From positions 1-64,000 of the forward strand of contig DLHJ01000018.1 of assembly GCA_002483145.1 (NCBI GenBank): DNA of 64,000 nucleotides, written 5' to 3'. Numbering within the stretch: the first letter of the stretch is position 1; every line of letters begins with the position of its first letter. Below, in pieces: positions 24,347-34,133 of the stretch. Under the pieces are notes generated by a model, which had not been told where the DNA came from, searched no databases, and was given only the letters and a program-made list of their open reading frames with translations. Position numbers and translations under genes: made by a program. Source of the DNA: Cellvibrio sp. UBA7671 (lineage in GTDB: Bacteria; Pseudomonadota; Gammaproteobacteria; Pseudomonadales; Cellvibrionaceae).

Positions 24347-25270
24347 TTAGTTTTGGCTCTGGCTCTGACTTTGTGTGGGAATAAAGTCGTCTTCTATTCT
24401 TCGCACATCAACCGATACAAATAATTGTGGTGAATGCCCGCCGCCGAAGATTACACCTTTGAGTGGTGCTACATCGGAGTAGTCGCGCCCCCATGCGGTG
24501 GTGATGTGTTGTTCGCCGGTAATTTTATTGTTGGTGGGGTCAAATTCATACCAGCCTTCGCCGGGGGAATAAACAGCAAACCAGGCGTGTGTAGCGTCGG
24601 CGCCGATTAATTTCTCTTGCCCCGGTGCCGGCAGTGTTTCCAGATAGCCGCTGACGTAGCGCGCGGGATAGCCTAAGGAACGCAAACAGCCAATCGCAAA
24701 ATGGGCAAAGTCCTGGCATACACCGCGTTTGTATTTGAGCACATCGGCGAGTGGGGTAGCGACATCGGAAAATTCCGGGTCATAAATAAAATCGGTAAAA
24801 ATCCGCTGGGTTAACTCCATCACTGCCGATAAAAATGGGCGGTCATCCGGGAAGGATGCGGCTGCGTATTCCGCCAGATCAGGATGCTGCTGTACCATCG
24901 GGGAGTCCAGCATAAATTCGCGTGCGCACAGGGTTTCCCAATCTTTACTGTGCTTCAGTAAATATTTCACGTAGGTGCAGGGATTACCGAAATCCAGGTT
25001 GATATTGATTGCGGTATCTTTAATGGTAATTTCGCTGGTGATGCTGACATCCAATTCGGTGTGGTCTTTTTCTATTGAAAACTGCAGGAATTGATTGCCA
25101 AAATAATCCGTGCGCATATTGCGTGTTGTGGCAAGCGGCGAGACTTTTACCTCGATTGAATCGATACGCTGTTTTTCCGTGTAGCGCGGCAGTACATAAG
25201 CAAGGTTATAGCAATTGCTTACGGATAGCGCATAGCGGTAGCGAGTGCTGTGTATAATCCTGTATTTCAT
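24347..25270 (-). CDS. Transglutaminase-like cysteine peptidase/ligase of the ATP-grasp/alpha-E system
   Basis: 307 residues from the ATG at 25270 (AGGTG upstream), not the longer frame to 25360, which would overlap the preceding gene. An N-terminal bacterial transglutaminase-like beta domain (MKYRIIHSTRYRYA) is followed by the catalytic core with the full Cys-His-Asp triad: C185 in KRGVCQDF, H228 in DATHAWF and D244 in YEFDPTNN. Enzymes of this group (COG1305) sit with alpha-E and ATP-grasp proteins and may cleave or transfer peptides. It starts 13 bp after the ATP-grasp-alpha-E fusion stop, in one operon with it. Confidence 0.9.
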   Translation of the reverse strand: MKYRIIHSTRYRYALSVSNCYNLAYVLPRYTEKQRIDSIEVKVSPLATTRNMRTDYFGNQFLQFSIEKDHTELDVSITSEITIKDTAININLDFGNPCTYVKYLLKHSKDWETLCAREFMLDSPMVQQHPDLAEYAAASFPDDRPFLSAVMELTQRIFTDFIYDPEFSDVATPLADVLKYKRGVCQDFAHFAIGCLRSLGYPARYVSGYLETLPAPGQEKLIGADATHAWFAVYSPGEGWYEFDPTNNKITGEQHITTAWGRDYSDVAPLKGVIFGGGHSPQLFVSVDVRRIEDDFIPTQSQSQSQN

Positions 25271-25283
25271 ACAAACACCTGTC

Positions 25284-27842
25284 TCATAAGTGATCCTGCC
25301 ATTCACTATTTTTGACCAATAATTGCGGCCCCTCAGCGTGATCAAAATAGCGCTGGCCAATGGCTTTGGCGGCGGTGCCGATTAAATATTGCAGGCGCGA
25401 AAGCAATTGATCCAATTCGCCGCGAATACCATTAGCGGTTTTGGCGAGCGTTTTAATATCGCTTAACTTTAACGCGGTAGTCGCTTCCAGCAGTAATTTA
25501 TGTTCAGTACTGAATTCATCGCGGTTATCGGGTAGATCGGCAAAGTGATGTTCCAATTGTGTCAGCTGATAAATCAACGAGCGCGGATTTTTACTGTTGA
25601 GCATAATCATTTCCAATCCCTGGTCGATGCGAATGCCGTTTTGATAGCGGCGGCGATAAGGAATTAACGCTTCACCGCAGAGCAGGCTGGATTCAATTAA
25701 TGTTTCCTGTTCGACTTCATCAAAACTGGTGACCAGCAGTGAGCGCAGAGTGTTGACGATTTGCAGCGCGCGCTCCAAACGGCGCCCCATCTCCATAAAG
25801 TGCCAGCCACTGCCGCGCGTCATGCTTTCATGGATTAATCCGGCAAAGGCGAGCAGAGTGGTAATGAGTGGCGCCAATGCTTCTTCCGGTGCGGAGAGTG
25901 CATCGGGTTCCAGTGCAATTTTTAATTGCTCAAGCTCATCGCCAATATCGTTAATGACGCGTTGCGTATCACTGGATAATTGTTCTTTGACTTGCTCTGC
26001 TGAGTGAACCATTGCCATTAAATTATTGGCAACGCTGCCGAGCCGCTGTTGATCCAAAATAATAGAAATCATTTCCGGTTCCGGATTTTTCAGCAGTGCT
26101 GTGTGCAAACTGGTAAAGCCGGGGTAGGTCGCGGTGACATGGGTGATGGCACTTAATAGTGTGCGGCACACTGCGTCGGGTAACTTTTCGGTTTTATTTA
26201 ATTGGATAAATACCGTGCGTAATAAACGCATTGCCGATTCGGCGCGTTCTGCGTAGCGCCCCATCCAAAATAAATTTTCCACCACCCGGCTGGGTAATGC
26301 GTTGCTGCTTTCGGCTGCGGGTTGTGTATCGAGCGGGCGCAGGCTGATTTGTTTTTCCGGTTCCGACGCCAATACCCAAGTGTCTTTGGAAACAGAGCCG
26401 CGTTGGTTGGAAATAATTTTTTTATCAACATCGAGATTCACACGGGTAAGGCCGCCGGGCATCACCGAATAGGAGCTTTCGCTCGCAACCGCAAAGGTGC
26501 GCAAGACCGAGGCGCGGGGCTGGATAAGCCCTTGATGCCAGGTTGGTGTTTGTGCACCCACAACATATTCCTGCGCGACAAATTGCAGCGGGTTTTTGCG
26601 GATGCGGTTTTGCCAGGCTTGTAATTTTTTATCGTCCAAATCTGCGCCGTAGACTTCATACAAACCGGGGCGACGATAAGTGGGTTTAATTAATAAGTGT
26701 TTTAAATTTTTGCACACGTATTCCAAATCATCGCTATTGCCACACCACCAGGTTTTCACGGAAGGCATTTGCAAGTCGCGCCCTAAAAGCGCCTGCGAAA
26801 TTTCCGGCAAATAACGCAGCAGCGCCGGATTTTCCAATACGCTCGAACCGAGCGGATTGGCGATGGCAACATGGCCGAGCCGCGCGACTTCCAATAGACC
26901 CGGTACACCCAAACGCGAATCGCCTTTTAATTCTACCGGGTCGCAATAAATATCGTCCACGCGGCGCAAGATTACATCGACGCGTTTTAGACCGTCGAGT
27001 GCCTTCATCCACACATAGCCGTTGCGCACACTCAAGTCACTACCTTGCACTAATTGGAAACCCAAATAATTGGCGAGATAGGCGTGTTCAAAATAGGCTT
27101 CGTTATAAATACCGGGAGTGAGCACCACAATGCGTGCAATGCCGCCGTTGGGATTTAATTCATGCAAACGCTGACGCAGGCGCGAAAAAAATAATGACAG
27201 GCGATGCACATGGCTATCGCGGAATAAACTGGGGAACACGCGGTTCATCACCGTGCGATTTTCCAATGCATAGCCCGCACCTGACGGTGCCTGGGTGCGG
27301 TCGGCCATTACCTGCATGCTGCCATCGGGCGCGCGTACCAGATCGGCGCCGTGCAAAATGAGTTGATGGCTGCCTTGCAATTTTATATTTTGGCAAGGGC
27401 GCAAAAAACCATGATGGGAAAATAATAAATCGGGCGGGATTATGCCTTGGCGTACCAGCTTGCGTTCGCCGTAAATATCTTGCAACAACAAATTAAATAA
27501 CTCGGCGCGTTCAACCAGCGAAGTTTCTATCTGGTTCCATTCATCGCTATTGATCAGCAGCGGAATGGGGTTGAGTTGCCAGCTTTGGTTTGCATCCGGC
27601 TCGTCGTAAATTTTGTAGGTGGCGCCATCGTCGCGCAAAATGCGGCGGGTTTTTTTCTGGCGCTCTTCAATCGCATCATGCCCCAGGCTTTGCAAGCTGT
27701 GGAGCAAATACCGCCAATGGGGGCGAATCCTGCCTTCGCTGTCATAGGCTTCGTCCACACCAAGTTGCGGCGCGGGATAGATAAAGTCCTTAATGTTGGC
27801 TGGATCGACCGGATTTTCCATAAGCGTGGAATAAGGATTCAT
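25284..27842 (-). CDS. Fusion of circularly permuted ATP-grasp (N) and alpha-E (C) domains
   Basis: 852 residues. The N-terminal part (about 1-495) is a COG2308 ATP-grasp: APSGAGYALENRT, LTPGIYNEAYFEH, VDVILRRVDDIYCDP. The C-terminal part (from about 515, VVENLFWMGRYAERAE) is alpha-E. It is thus the one-chain equivalent of the two + strand genes at 18178-20610. One difference: where the stand-alone enzyme has KPANESGGYG, the fusion has KPTYRRPGLYEVYG, without the glycine-rich loop, so ATP binding may be altered or the domain may be a partner to the intact one. Operon order is TG-DUF2126, this gene, transglutaminase. Confidence 0.92.
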   Translation of the reverse strand: MNPYSTLMENPVDPANIKDFIYPAPQLGVDEAYDSEGRIRPHWRYLLHSLQSLGHDAIEERQKKTRRILRDDGATYKIYDEPDANQSWQLNPIPLLINSDEWNQIETSLVERAELFNLLLQDIYGERKLVRQGIIPPDLLFSHHGFLRPCQNIKLQGSHQLILHGADLVRAPDGSMQVMADRTQAPSGAGYALENRTVMNRVFPSLFRDSHVHRLSLFFSRLRQRLHELNPNGGIARIVVLTPGIYNEAYFEHAYLANYLGFQLVQGSDLSVRNGYVWMKALDGLKRVDVILRRVDDIYCDPVELKGDSRLGVPGLLEVARLGHVAIANPLGSSVLENPALLRYLPEISQALLGRDLQMPSVKTWWCGNSDDLEYVCKNLKHLLIKPTYRRPGLYEVYGADLDDKKLQAWQNRIRKNPLQFVAQEYVVGAQTPTWHQGLIQPRASVLRTFAVASESSYSVMPGGLTRVNLDVDKKIISNQRGSVSKDTWVLASEPEKQISLRPLDTQPAAESSNALPSRVVENLFWMGRYAERAESAMRLLRTVFIQLNKTEKLPDAVCRTLLSAITHVTATYPGFTSLHTALLKNPEPEMISIILDQQRLGSVANNLMAMVHSAEQVKEQLSSDTQRVINDIGDELEQLKIALEPDALSAPEEALAPLITTLLAFAGLIHESMTRGSGWHFMEMGRRLERALQIVNTLRSLLVTSFDEVEQETLIESSLLCGEALIPYRRRYQNGIRIDQGLEMIMLNSKNPRSLIYQLTQLEHHFADLPDNRDEFSTEHKLLLEATTALKLSDIKTLAKTANGIRGELDQLLSRLQYLIGTAAKAIGQRYFDHAEGPQLLVKNSEWQDHL

Positions 27843-27911
27843 AAAAATAATTTGTCATTGTTATACGTATGACGCCCATTGTAACCCGATTTTGTTGTGC
27901 TCAACCTATAC

Positions 27912-27934
27912 ACTCCCAAGCAGGGCTTGGGAGT
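27912..27934. other. Perfect hairpin in the TG-DUF2126 / fusion intergenic gap
   Basis: ACTCCCAAGC (27912-27921) pairs with GCTTGGGAGT (27925-27934) over a 3-nt loop. No T-run follows on either strand, so it may be an mRNA-stability or partial-attenuation element between two genes of the operon. Confidence 0.45.
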
Positions 27935-27953
27935 AAGGTGTGTCAAGCATTAA

Positions 27954-30900
27954 TTACTTGCGCAAATCCAATGTGTGCGGATATTCATCGGCCGGTTCTT
28001 CTGGCGGTGGTGCCATAGGTCTGGGCGGATGTTTGTGTTCAAAAAACTCACGCAAGATTTTTCCTGCCGGTGTAATCGGCAAGGCTCCGGGTGTATGGTT
28101 GATATCAAAGAAGCGGTTGCCACGGCGCGATTCCGCTTCATTGGCATTGACCGGGAAGCGATCATAACTGCGGCCACCGGGATGGCTGACGTGGTAGGTG
28201 CAACCGCCAATGCTTTTGCCGTTCCAGGTATCAATCAAATCAAACACCAGCGGTGAGTGAATGCCGATGGTTGGATGCAAAGCTGATGGTGGCTGCCAGG
28301 CGCGATAACGCACGCCGCCAACAAATTCACCGTGTTTCCCCGTTGCATTCAAACACACGCGGCGACCATTACACGCGAGTATATAACGCCCTGGTGTTAA
28401 GCCGCTGACTTTGACTTGCAAACGTTCGAGCGATGAATCCACATAGCGCGATGTACCAAAGCTGCTGACTTCTTCACCCAGCACATGCCAGGGTTCTATC
28501 GCCCAGCGCAATTCGATTTCAATATCATCCAACTGCACGCGACCATAATGCGGGAAGCGGAATTCTTCAAATGCTGCCAGCCATTCAAGTTGGAAGGGAT
28601 AGCCGTGTTCATTTAAATCGTTTACTACATCGCGCAAATCTTCCCACACATAATGCGGCAACATAAATTTGTCGTGCAGCAGCGTACCCCAACGTACCAA
28701 CGGTTTTTTGTAGGGTTCTTTCCAGAAGCGACTGATCAAGCAGCGCAATAATAAAATTTGCACTAGCGACATACGCGCATGGGGAGGCATCTCAAAACCG
28801 CGGAATTCCAAAATTCCTTGGCGTCCGCTGGCGGTGCCGGGCGCATATAATTTGTCTATACAAAATTCGGCGCGATGGGTATTACCGGTGATGTCGATTA
28901 GTAAATTGCGCATCAAGCGATCTACCAGCCAGGGTTGATCGACTATGCCTTCCGGCATTTGTTGAAACGCGATTTCCAATTCGTACAACATTTCGGCGCG
29001 GCCTTCATCGGCGCGTGGCGATTGGCTGGTTGGCCCGATAAATAAACCGGAAAATAAATACGACAAGCCGGGGTGATGTTGCCAATAAGTGACAAGGCTG
29101 CGCAATAAATCAGGGCGCCGTAAAAATGGACTGTTCGCAGGTGTTGAGCCGCCGAAGGTGACATGGTTGCCGCCACCGGTGCCTGAGTGGCGCCCATCAA
29201 GCATAAATTTTTCGGTGCCCAAGCGGCACTGACGCGCGTCTTCGTAGAGTGCTTCAGTGTTGTTGACTAAATCCGCCCAGGTTTCTACCGGATGAATATT
29301 CACTTCAATTACACCTGGGTCGGGCGTAATTAAAAATTTCTTCAAGCGATAATCTTTTGGTGGTTCATAACCTTCCAATACTACTGGCATATTCAAGGTC
29401 GCGGCGGTATCTTCAATCGCTTCGATTAACGCGACGTAATGTTCAAGATAAGTCAGCGGCGGCAAAAATAAATGCAAACGACCATCGCGTGCTTCAAAAC
29501 ACATGGCGGTGCGAATCACATATCCCGCTTCAATATAATTCGGCTTTGGTGCGCCGCCCAGTGCAGCTTTTTGTTCGGCAATTTTTTGTGCGATGGTATT
29601 TTTGACCGCACCGCTTTTTTCTGCCGTTAGCGCCGTTGCCTGCTGGCCTTTGGTTGCAAGTGGTTCACGCGGGCCGAGTGGATCACTTTCCGGTTGGTAA
29701 CGCTCGTATTCATGTTTGGGGAATTCGAGTGAATTTAATGGTAAACGTAAACCGAGAGGAGAATCACCCGGTACTAACATGAGTTCGCCGGTGCGTAATT
29801 TCCAGCGACCGGTCAGCCAGCTTTGATTGGTATAGTTTTGGTTCTGGCTATAGTTCCATTCAATCGGTAATACATAGCCACTTTCAGTATTTAATCCGCG
29901 CGATAATAATTTTGCGATACGACGACGCTCCAGGTCATCTTTTAAATCGGCTTCGAGTGGATTGATATCTGGCGGTAGTGTTTGCTCCGCCCAGAGGTAG
30001 TAGAGCACATCTTCATATGCAGGAATTAAATGATCGCTATTGACGTGGATTTTTTCACACAAGAGTTGCGCGAATTTTTTTGCATCGATATGGGTGAGGC
30101 CATAACTTTTATCAGCGCGCGCCAGTAAATGCGGATTATTCCAGAGGGCTTGGCCATCTGTGCGCCAGAAACAGCCGAGCGCCCAACGCGGTACTTCTTC
30201 ACCAGGGTACCATTTGCCTTGGCCATAGTGCAGTAAACCATTCGGTGCGAACGTTTCGCGCATCCGGAGCAACAAATCTTTTGCGAGACGCAATTTATCG
30301 GCGCCCAGTGCACCCGTATTCCACTGCTCGGATTCCATATCGTCAATTGACACAAACGTGGGTTCACCGCCGGTGGTCAAGCGCACATCCTGTTCAATTA
30401 ATTCTTTATCAACGGCAGCACCAAGTGCGTTGATAGTTTGCCATTGGTCTTCGGTGTAGGGTTTGGTTACACGCGGGTCTTCAAGGATGCGGAACACTTC
30501 GTTGCTGTACGAAAACTCCACTTCACATTTACTGGTAGCACCGGTGATAGGTGCAGCAGAAATCGGATCGGGAGTGCAGGCGAGTGGGATGTGGCCTTCG
30601 GTCGCGAGCAGACCGGAAGTTGGGTCGAGACCAATCCAGCCAGCGCCGGGAATATAAATTTCAGTCCATGCATGCAAGTCAGTGAAATCTTTTTCCGGGC
30701 CGCTGGGGCCATCGAGCGCTTTGATATCGGCAGTGAGCTGCACTAAATAACCTGAAGCGAAACGCGCGGCGTAACCTAAACGGCGGAAAATTTGTACGAG
30801 TAACCAGGCACTGTCGCGACAGGAGCCTTTAGCGAGTGTCAGGGTTTCTTCACAGGTTTGGATACCGGGCTCAAGGCGCACCCCATAACCAATCGCTTGC

Positions 30901-31385
30901 TGAACCAGCTGGTTGATACTCACCATAAAGTCGTTCACCGCCCAGGGTTTTTCACTCAGCTGGCGGTGGCGGATATCGGCTTTGATCTTATTTACTATCT
31001 CCATCAATTGCGGTCCGTTTTCGCTGATTTCGAGATAGGGAATTAATTCGCGCTGCAATTGCTCGTCGTAATCAAATGGGATGTGTTGCGCGTAGTCCTC
31101 CACAAAAAAATCGAAGGGATTGATGGAGGTCATATCGGCGACGACTTCGACTTCAATCGACAGGGTTTTGGTCTGCTCGGGAAATACCAGACGCGCTTGA
31201 AAGTTGCCAAAAGGATCTTGCTGCCAATTAATAAAATGATCAGCGGGTTCGATTTTGAGGGAGTAGCTGTGAATTTTGGTGCGGCTATGGGGCGCTGGGC
31301 GTAAACGTAGTACATGGGGAAAGAGTGAAGTCAGGCGATCAAATTCATATTTTGTCTTGTGATGAATGGCAACGCGGATAGCCAT
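27954..31385 (-). CDS. Giant transglutaminase-DUF2126 protein
   Basis: 1143 residues. Residues about 1-300 are a transglutaminase-like module (MAIRVAIHHKTKYEFDRL; catalytic Cys in AKGSCRDSAW, His in DLHAWTEIY, Asp in GLDPTSG). The remaining 800 residues are DUF2126 (COG4196), with motifs such as TTGGEPTFVSIDD and GRHSGTGGGNHVTFGG; the latter region is rich in conserved Gly/His and may be catalytic. This two-domain protein is a known companion of ATP-grasp/alpha-E fusions and is usually encoded just upstream, as here (111-bp gap). The biochemical role is unproven; participation in synthesis or turnover of a peptide is the literature proposal. Confidence 0.92.
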   Translation of the reverse strand: MAIRVAIHHKTKYEFDRLTSLFPHVLRLRPAPHSRTKIHSYSLKIEPADHFINWQQDPFGNFQARLVFPEQTKTLSIEVEVVADMTSINPFDFFVEDYAQHIPFDYDEQLQRELIPYLEISENGPQLMEIVNKIKADIRHRQLSEKPWAVNDFMVSINQLVQQAIGYGVRLEPGIQTCEETLTLAKGSCRDSAWLLVQIFRRLGYAARFASGYLVQLTADIKALDGPSGPEKDFTDLHAWTEIYIPGAGWIGLDPTSGLLATEGHIPLACTPDPISAAPITGATSKCEVEFSYSNEVFRILEDPRVTKPYTEDQWQTINALGAAVDKELIEQDVRLTTGGEPTFVSIDDMESEQWNTGALGADKLRLAKDLLLRMRETFAPNGLLHYGQGKWYPGEEVPRWALGCFWRTDGQALWNNPHLLARADKSYGLTHIDAKKFAQLLCEKIHVNSDHLIPAYEDVLYYLWAEQTLPPDINPLEADLKDDLERRRIAKLLSRGLNTESGYVLPIEWNYSQNQNYTNQSWLTGRWKLRTGELMLVPGDSPLGLRLPLNSLEFPKHEYERYQPESDPLGPREPLATKGQQATALTAEKSGAVKNTIAQKIAEQKAALGGAPKPNYIEAGYVIRTAMCFEARDGRLHLFLPPLTYLEHYVALIEAIEDTAATLNMPVVLEGYEPPKDYRLKKFLITPDPGVIEVNIHPVETWADLVNNTEALYEDARQCRLGTEKFMLDGRHSGTGGGNHVTFGGSTPANSPFLRRPDLLRSLVTYWQHHPGLSYLFSGLFIGPTSQSPRADEGRAEMLYELEIAFQQMPEGIVDQPWLVDRLMRNLLIDITGNTHRAEFCIDKLYAPGTASGRQGILEFRGFEMPPHARMSLVQILLLRCLISRFWKEPYKKPLVRWGTLLHDKFMLPHYVWEDLRDVVNDLNEHGYPFQLEWLAAFEEFRFPHYGRVQLDDIEIELRWAIEPWHVLGEEVSSFGTSRYVDSSLERLQVKVSGLTPGRYILACNGRRVCLNATGKHGEFVGGVRYRAWQPPSALHPTIGIHSPLVFDLIDTWNGKSIGGCTYHVSHPGGRSYDRFPVNANEAESRRGNRFFDINHTPGALPITPAGKILREFFEHKHPPRPMAPPPEEPADEYPHTLDLRK

Positions 31386-31601
31386 AAATTAATTCCTTCC
31401 TTCAAAGTGCGGTTTATGGATCATGCTGGTGCACTCAAGTGTGCACCAGGCTGGGAAAAGGGCAAGTTATTATCATCCCCGTCGGTTGTTACGCTATTTA
31501 GGTCGCGGTGATGGCCGCTTAACTTGCCTACTATTTTTGCTGCTATTAGTAAGGCAATAACTGCACCATAAGTGCCCTAAGGTAAAAAATGGGTCTGACA
31601 G

Positions 31602-31641
31602 AAACAAAAAAGCGCCAGTATCGGTTGGATACTGGCGCTTT
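31602..31641 (-). terminator. Terminator downstream of the Anbu gene
   Basis: Twelve-bp perfect stem AGCGCCAGTATC/GATACTGGCGCT (31611-31622 with 31628-31639), 5-nt loop. On the - strand it is followed by TTTTTGTTTC. It separates Anbu from the TG-DUF2126 operon. The rest of the gap 31386-31601 must contain that operon's promoter, but no clear -35/-10 pair was found. Confidence 0.88.
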
Positions 31642-31663
31642 CAGGGTATTCAGTGATGAGCAA

Positions 31664-32383
31664 TTAGTTTTGCGGCGGTGGCGGTAACTGCAAAAAAGCT
31701 TCTACGATCAGGCAATCCCAGGATTTGGTCAGCTCGCGCAGGTACTGGTTATCCGCCTCAAACACAGAGTGCTTCATGTAGCCGCTGTTAGTGGCGTAGG
31801 TCATCAGCTCAATGGGTGGGCCAACGGTAAGGTTGGACTTCATAGTGGAATCCATGGAGACCAAGGCGCAAAGCGCTGCGGTATCCAGGCCGGTTTCGGG
31901 TTTTAGGATACGATCGAGGATCGGCTTGCCGTATTTGCTCTCGCCAATCTGTAAATAAGGTGTTTGTTTGGAGGTGGTGATGTGATTGCCCTGCGGGTAA
32001 ATCAACATAACCGCTGGTGAATCGCCGTTAATTTGCCCGCCCAACAGGAAACTCGCTTCGAAACTGACATTACTGTTGTGCTGGGCGTGCTTTTCCTGAA
32101 TGGCAATGCTGATTTCGCCCACGTAGTCGGCGGCATCATGGATGCTATCGAGTGTGGCGAGGCTAATATCGGCGCCGTCTTTGATGTCCTTGCGAATTTT
32201 CGCGATCACGGATTGGGTGGTAGCAAGATTACCGGCCGAGTTGATCACGATCTGGCGATCGCCCTCAATGCCGAAGTGATACATCTTGCTATAGGTGCTG
32301 ACCTGATCAACACCCGCATTGGTGCGCGAGTCTGAGCAAAAGATCAGGCCGGCATCAACTTTGATCGCAACGCAGTAGGTCAT
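31664..32383 (-). CDS. Anbu, proteasome-like (HslV-family) peptidase
   Basis: 239 residues from the ATG at 32383. The start four codons further up is rejected because Anbu has no propeptide: Met removal from MTYCVAIKVDAG exposes the catalytic Thr1. Candidate D17 (SDSRTNAG) and K32 (YSKMYHF) complete the Ntn-hydrolase site. The C-terminal extension of the family is present. Anbu (also called BPH-type or ancestral beta subunit) is genetically linked to circularly permuted ATP-grasp, alpha-E and transglutaminase genes across proteobacteria. Here it is just upstream of the TG-DUF2126 gene on the same strand, with its own terminator. Predicted to hydrolyse the peptide or conjugate made by the ligases. 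Confidence 0.93.
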   Translation of the reverse strand: MTYCVAIKVDAGLIFCSDSRTNAGVDQVSTYSKMYHFGIEGDRQIVINSAGNLATTQSVIAKIRKDIKDGADISLATLDSIHDAADYVGEISIAIQEKHAQHNSNVSFEASFLLGGQINGDSPAVMLIYPQGNHITTSKQTPYLQIGESKYGKPILDRILKPETGLDTAALCALVSMDSTMKSNLTVGPPIELMTYATNSGYMKHSVFEADNQYLRELTKSWDCLIVEAFLQLPPPPQN

Positions 32384-32559
32384 AACAGCAACCAAGGCTC
32401 AGGAAAAAAAGGGCGCTTAGGTTAAGAGCAGGGGGGGGATGCGTCAAGGCTAATTTGGCGCATTAAACAAAGAGTTCTAATTCACCCTTCAATCCGCCCC
32501 AAAGCCAGACGACACTCATGATGATAGGTCGCCTCAACCTTGGGTACTGATTTGGATAG

Positions 32560-33387
32560 CTAAGCAGGGGCTTTGCTACTGTGGATATGGATGGGCGGGA
32601 AAGGGATAGTGATGCCATTGGCATCGAAGGCGAGTTTGATTTTTTCGGTGAGGGCGAATTTTACGTCCCAATAGTCTTCCGTTTTTACCCAGGGGCGCAC
32701 AAAAAAATTCACGCTGTTGGTAGCCAGCTCGCCCACGGCAATCAGGGTGTCCGGCTCCGGTAATATGCGCGGCTCATCTTTGATAATAGCGGCGATAATA
32801 TCGCGCGCAGCGCGCAGGTCGTCTTCATAGCCAATGCTGAAAACCATATCGATGCGACGGGTAGGACGCTTTGAGTAGTTAACGATATTGCTGCTGTAGA
32901 TGGCACTGTTGGGAATAATCACTTCTTTGTTATCGCCGGTGTGCAGAGTCGTTGAAAAAATACCAATTTTTTCGATAACACCGGCGGTGCCCGCTGCCTC
33001 GACAAAATCGCCACCTTTGAATGGGCGGAAGATTAACAACATGAAACCGGCAGCAAAGTTTTGCAGTGAGCCTTGTAGTGCCAATCCGATGGCCAATCCG
33101 GCTGCACCTAACACGGCAATAACGGAATTAGTGTTCACGCCCAATTGATCGAGTGCGGCGACAATCACAAACACCAACAGTAGGGCATTCACCAGCGACT
33201 GGATAAATTCCACCAGAATTCTATCCAGCTTGGTGCGGCCAAGTACTTTGCCGAGTATGCGTGCGATGAATTTGGCAACCAATTGCCCGATGAAAAAAAT
33301 CAGCAGTGCAATCAGGATTTTAATACTCCAGGGCGCAATAAATTTGGAGTAAAACGTGATTAATTCAGCTTTATCAATCTCAAACAT
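32560..33387 (-). CDS. MscS-family small-conductance mechanosensitive channel
   Basis: 275 residues, close to E. coli MscS (286). Three N-terminal membrane helices are followed by the pore-helix pattern GAAGLAIGLALQGSLQNFAAG and the beta domain with FKGGDFVEAAGTAGVIEKIG and VIIPNSAIYSSNIVNYS. It releases osmolytes during hypo-osmotic shock. It starts 29 bp after the rnfE stop, so it may be read through from the rnf operon. Confidence 0.93.
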   Translation of the reverse strand: MFEIDKAELITFYSKFIAPWSIKILIALLIFFIGQLVAKFIARILGKVLGRTKLDRILVEFIQSLVNALLLVFVIVAALDQLGVNTNSVIAVLGAAGLAIGLALQGSLQNFAAGFMLLIFRPFKGGDFVEAAGTAGVIEKIGIFSTTLHTGDNKEVIIPNSAIYSSNIVNYSKRPTRRIDMVFSIGYEDDLRAARDIIAAIIKDEPRILPEPDTLIAVGELATNSVNFFVRPWVKTEDYWDVKFALTEKIKLAFDANGITIPFPPIHIHSSKAPA

Positions 33388-33416
33388 TCTTCTTTTCCTT
33401 TATCGGGCAATATTTA

Positions 33417-34133
33417 TCAAGCGACACTGCCGGTAGTACGCACGCGTTTACTGCCTTTGGCTGCCTGCTCTTTAACGGCATCGGCACGCGCTTTTAATTT
33501 TGCATCGATCACATTTTTTCCGGCGATTAAAAAACCCACCACAATAAATGCACCGGGCGGTAGCAGCGCGAAAATCACATTGGGAAAACTTTCACCAAAC
33601 ACATTGAGTTGCCAACTGCGGGCTGATTCGCCAAACAAGAGTTGCATGTCGGCAAATAAATGGCCGGTACCGAGCAATTCGCGCACCGCACCGACACAGA
33701 CCAGTACCAGCAAGAAACCCATTCCCATCATAAAACCGTCAACGGCAGAAGGAATTAATTTGTTTTTACTGGCAAAGGCATCAGCGCGGCCGAGTACGGC
33801 GCAGTTGGTCACGATCAGTGGGATAAATAAACCGAGAATTTGATACAGCTCGTAGGTGAAGGCTTTCATCAGCAATTCAATACAGGTTACGGCCGAGGCG
33901 ATGATCATCACAAACGCGGGCAGGCGCACTGCATCGCTCACATAAGAGCGGATCAGTGAAACAGCAGAGTTAGTGGTGGTGAGTACGAGCAGCGTTGCCA
34001 ACCCCAACCCCAGTGCGTTAACGACAGTCGAACTCACTGCCAGCAGCGGACAGAGGCCGAGCACTTGAACGAGCGCCGCGTTGTTGCTCCACAGGCCTTT
34101 TTGGGTAATCTCTTTGTAATTGACATCACTCAT
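33417..34133 (-). CDS. rnfE: Rnf electron-transport complex subunit E
   Basis: Integral membrane subunit of the Rnf/Rsx complex, homologous to RnfA and NqrD. 238 residues from the ATG at 34133, preceded by AGGTGAAG; the GTG at 34142 is rejected. Six hydrophobic helices; the symmetric motifs [20 protein letters not shown] and [16 protein letters not shown] carry the cysteines thought to bind an intramembrane iron-sulfur centre with RnfA. Starts inside the rnfG stop region (8-bp overlap), showing tight coupling. Confidence 0.95.
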   Translation of the reverse strand: MSDVNYKEITQKGLWSNNAALVQVLGLCPLLAVSSTVVNALGLGLATLLVLTTTNSAVSLIRSYVSDAVRLPAFVMIIASAVTCIELLMKAFTYELYQILGLFIPLIVTNCAVLGRADAFASKNKLIPSAVDGFMMGMGFLLVLVCVGAVRELLGTGHLFADMQLLFGESARSWQLNVFGESFPNVIFALLPPGAFIVVGFLIAGKNVIDAKLKARADAVKEQAAKGSKRVRTTGSVA

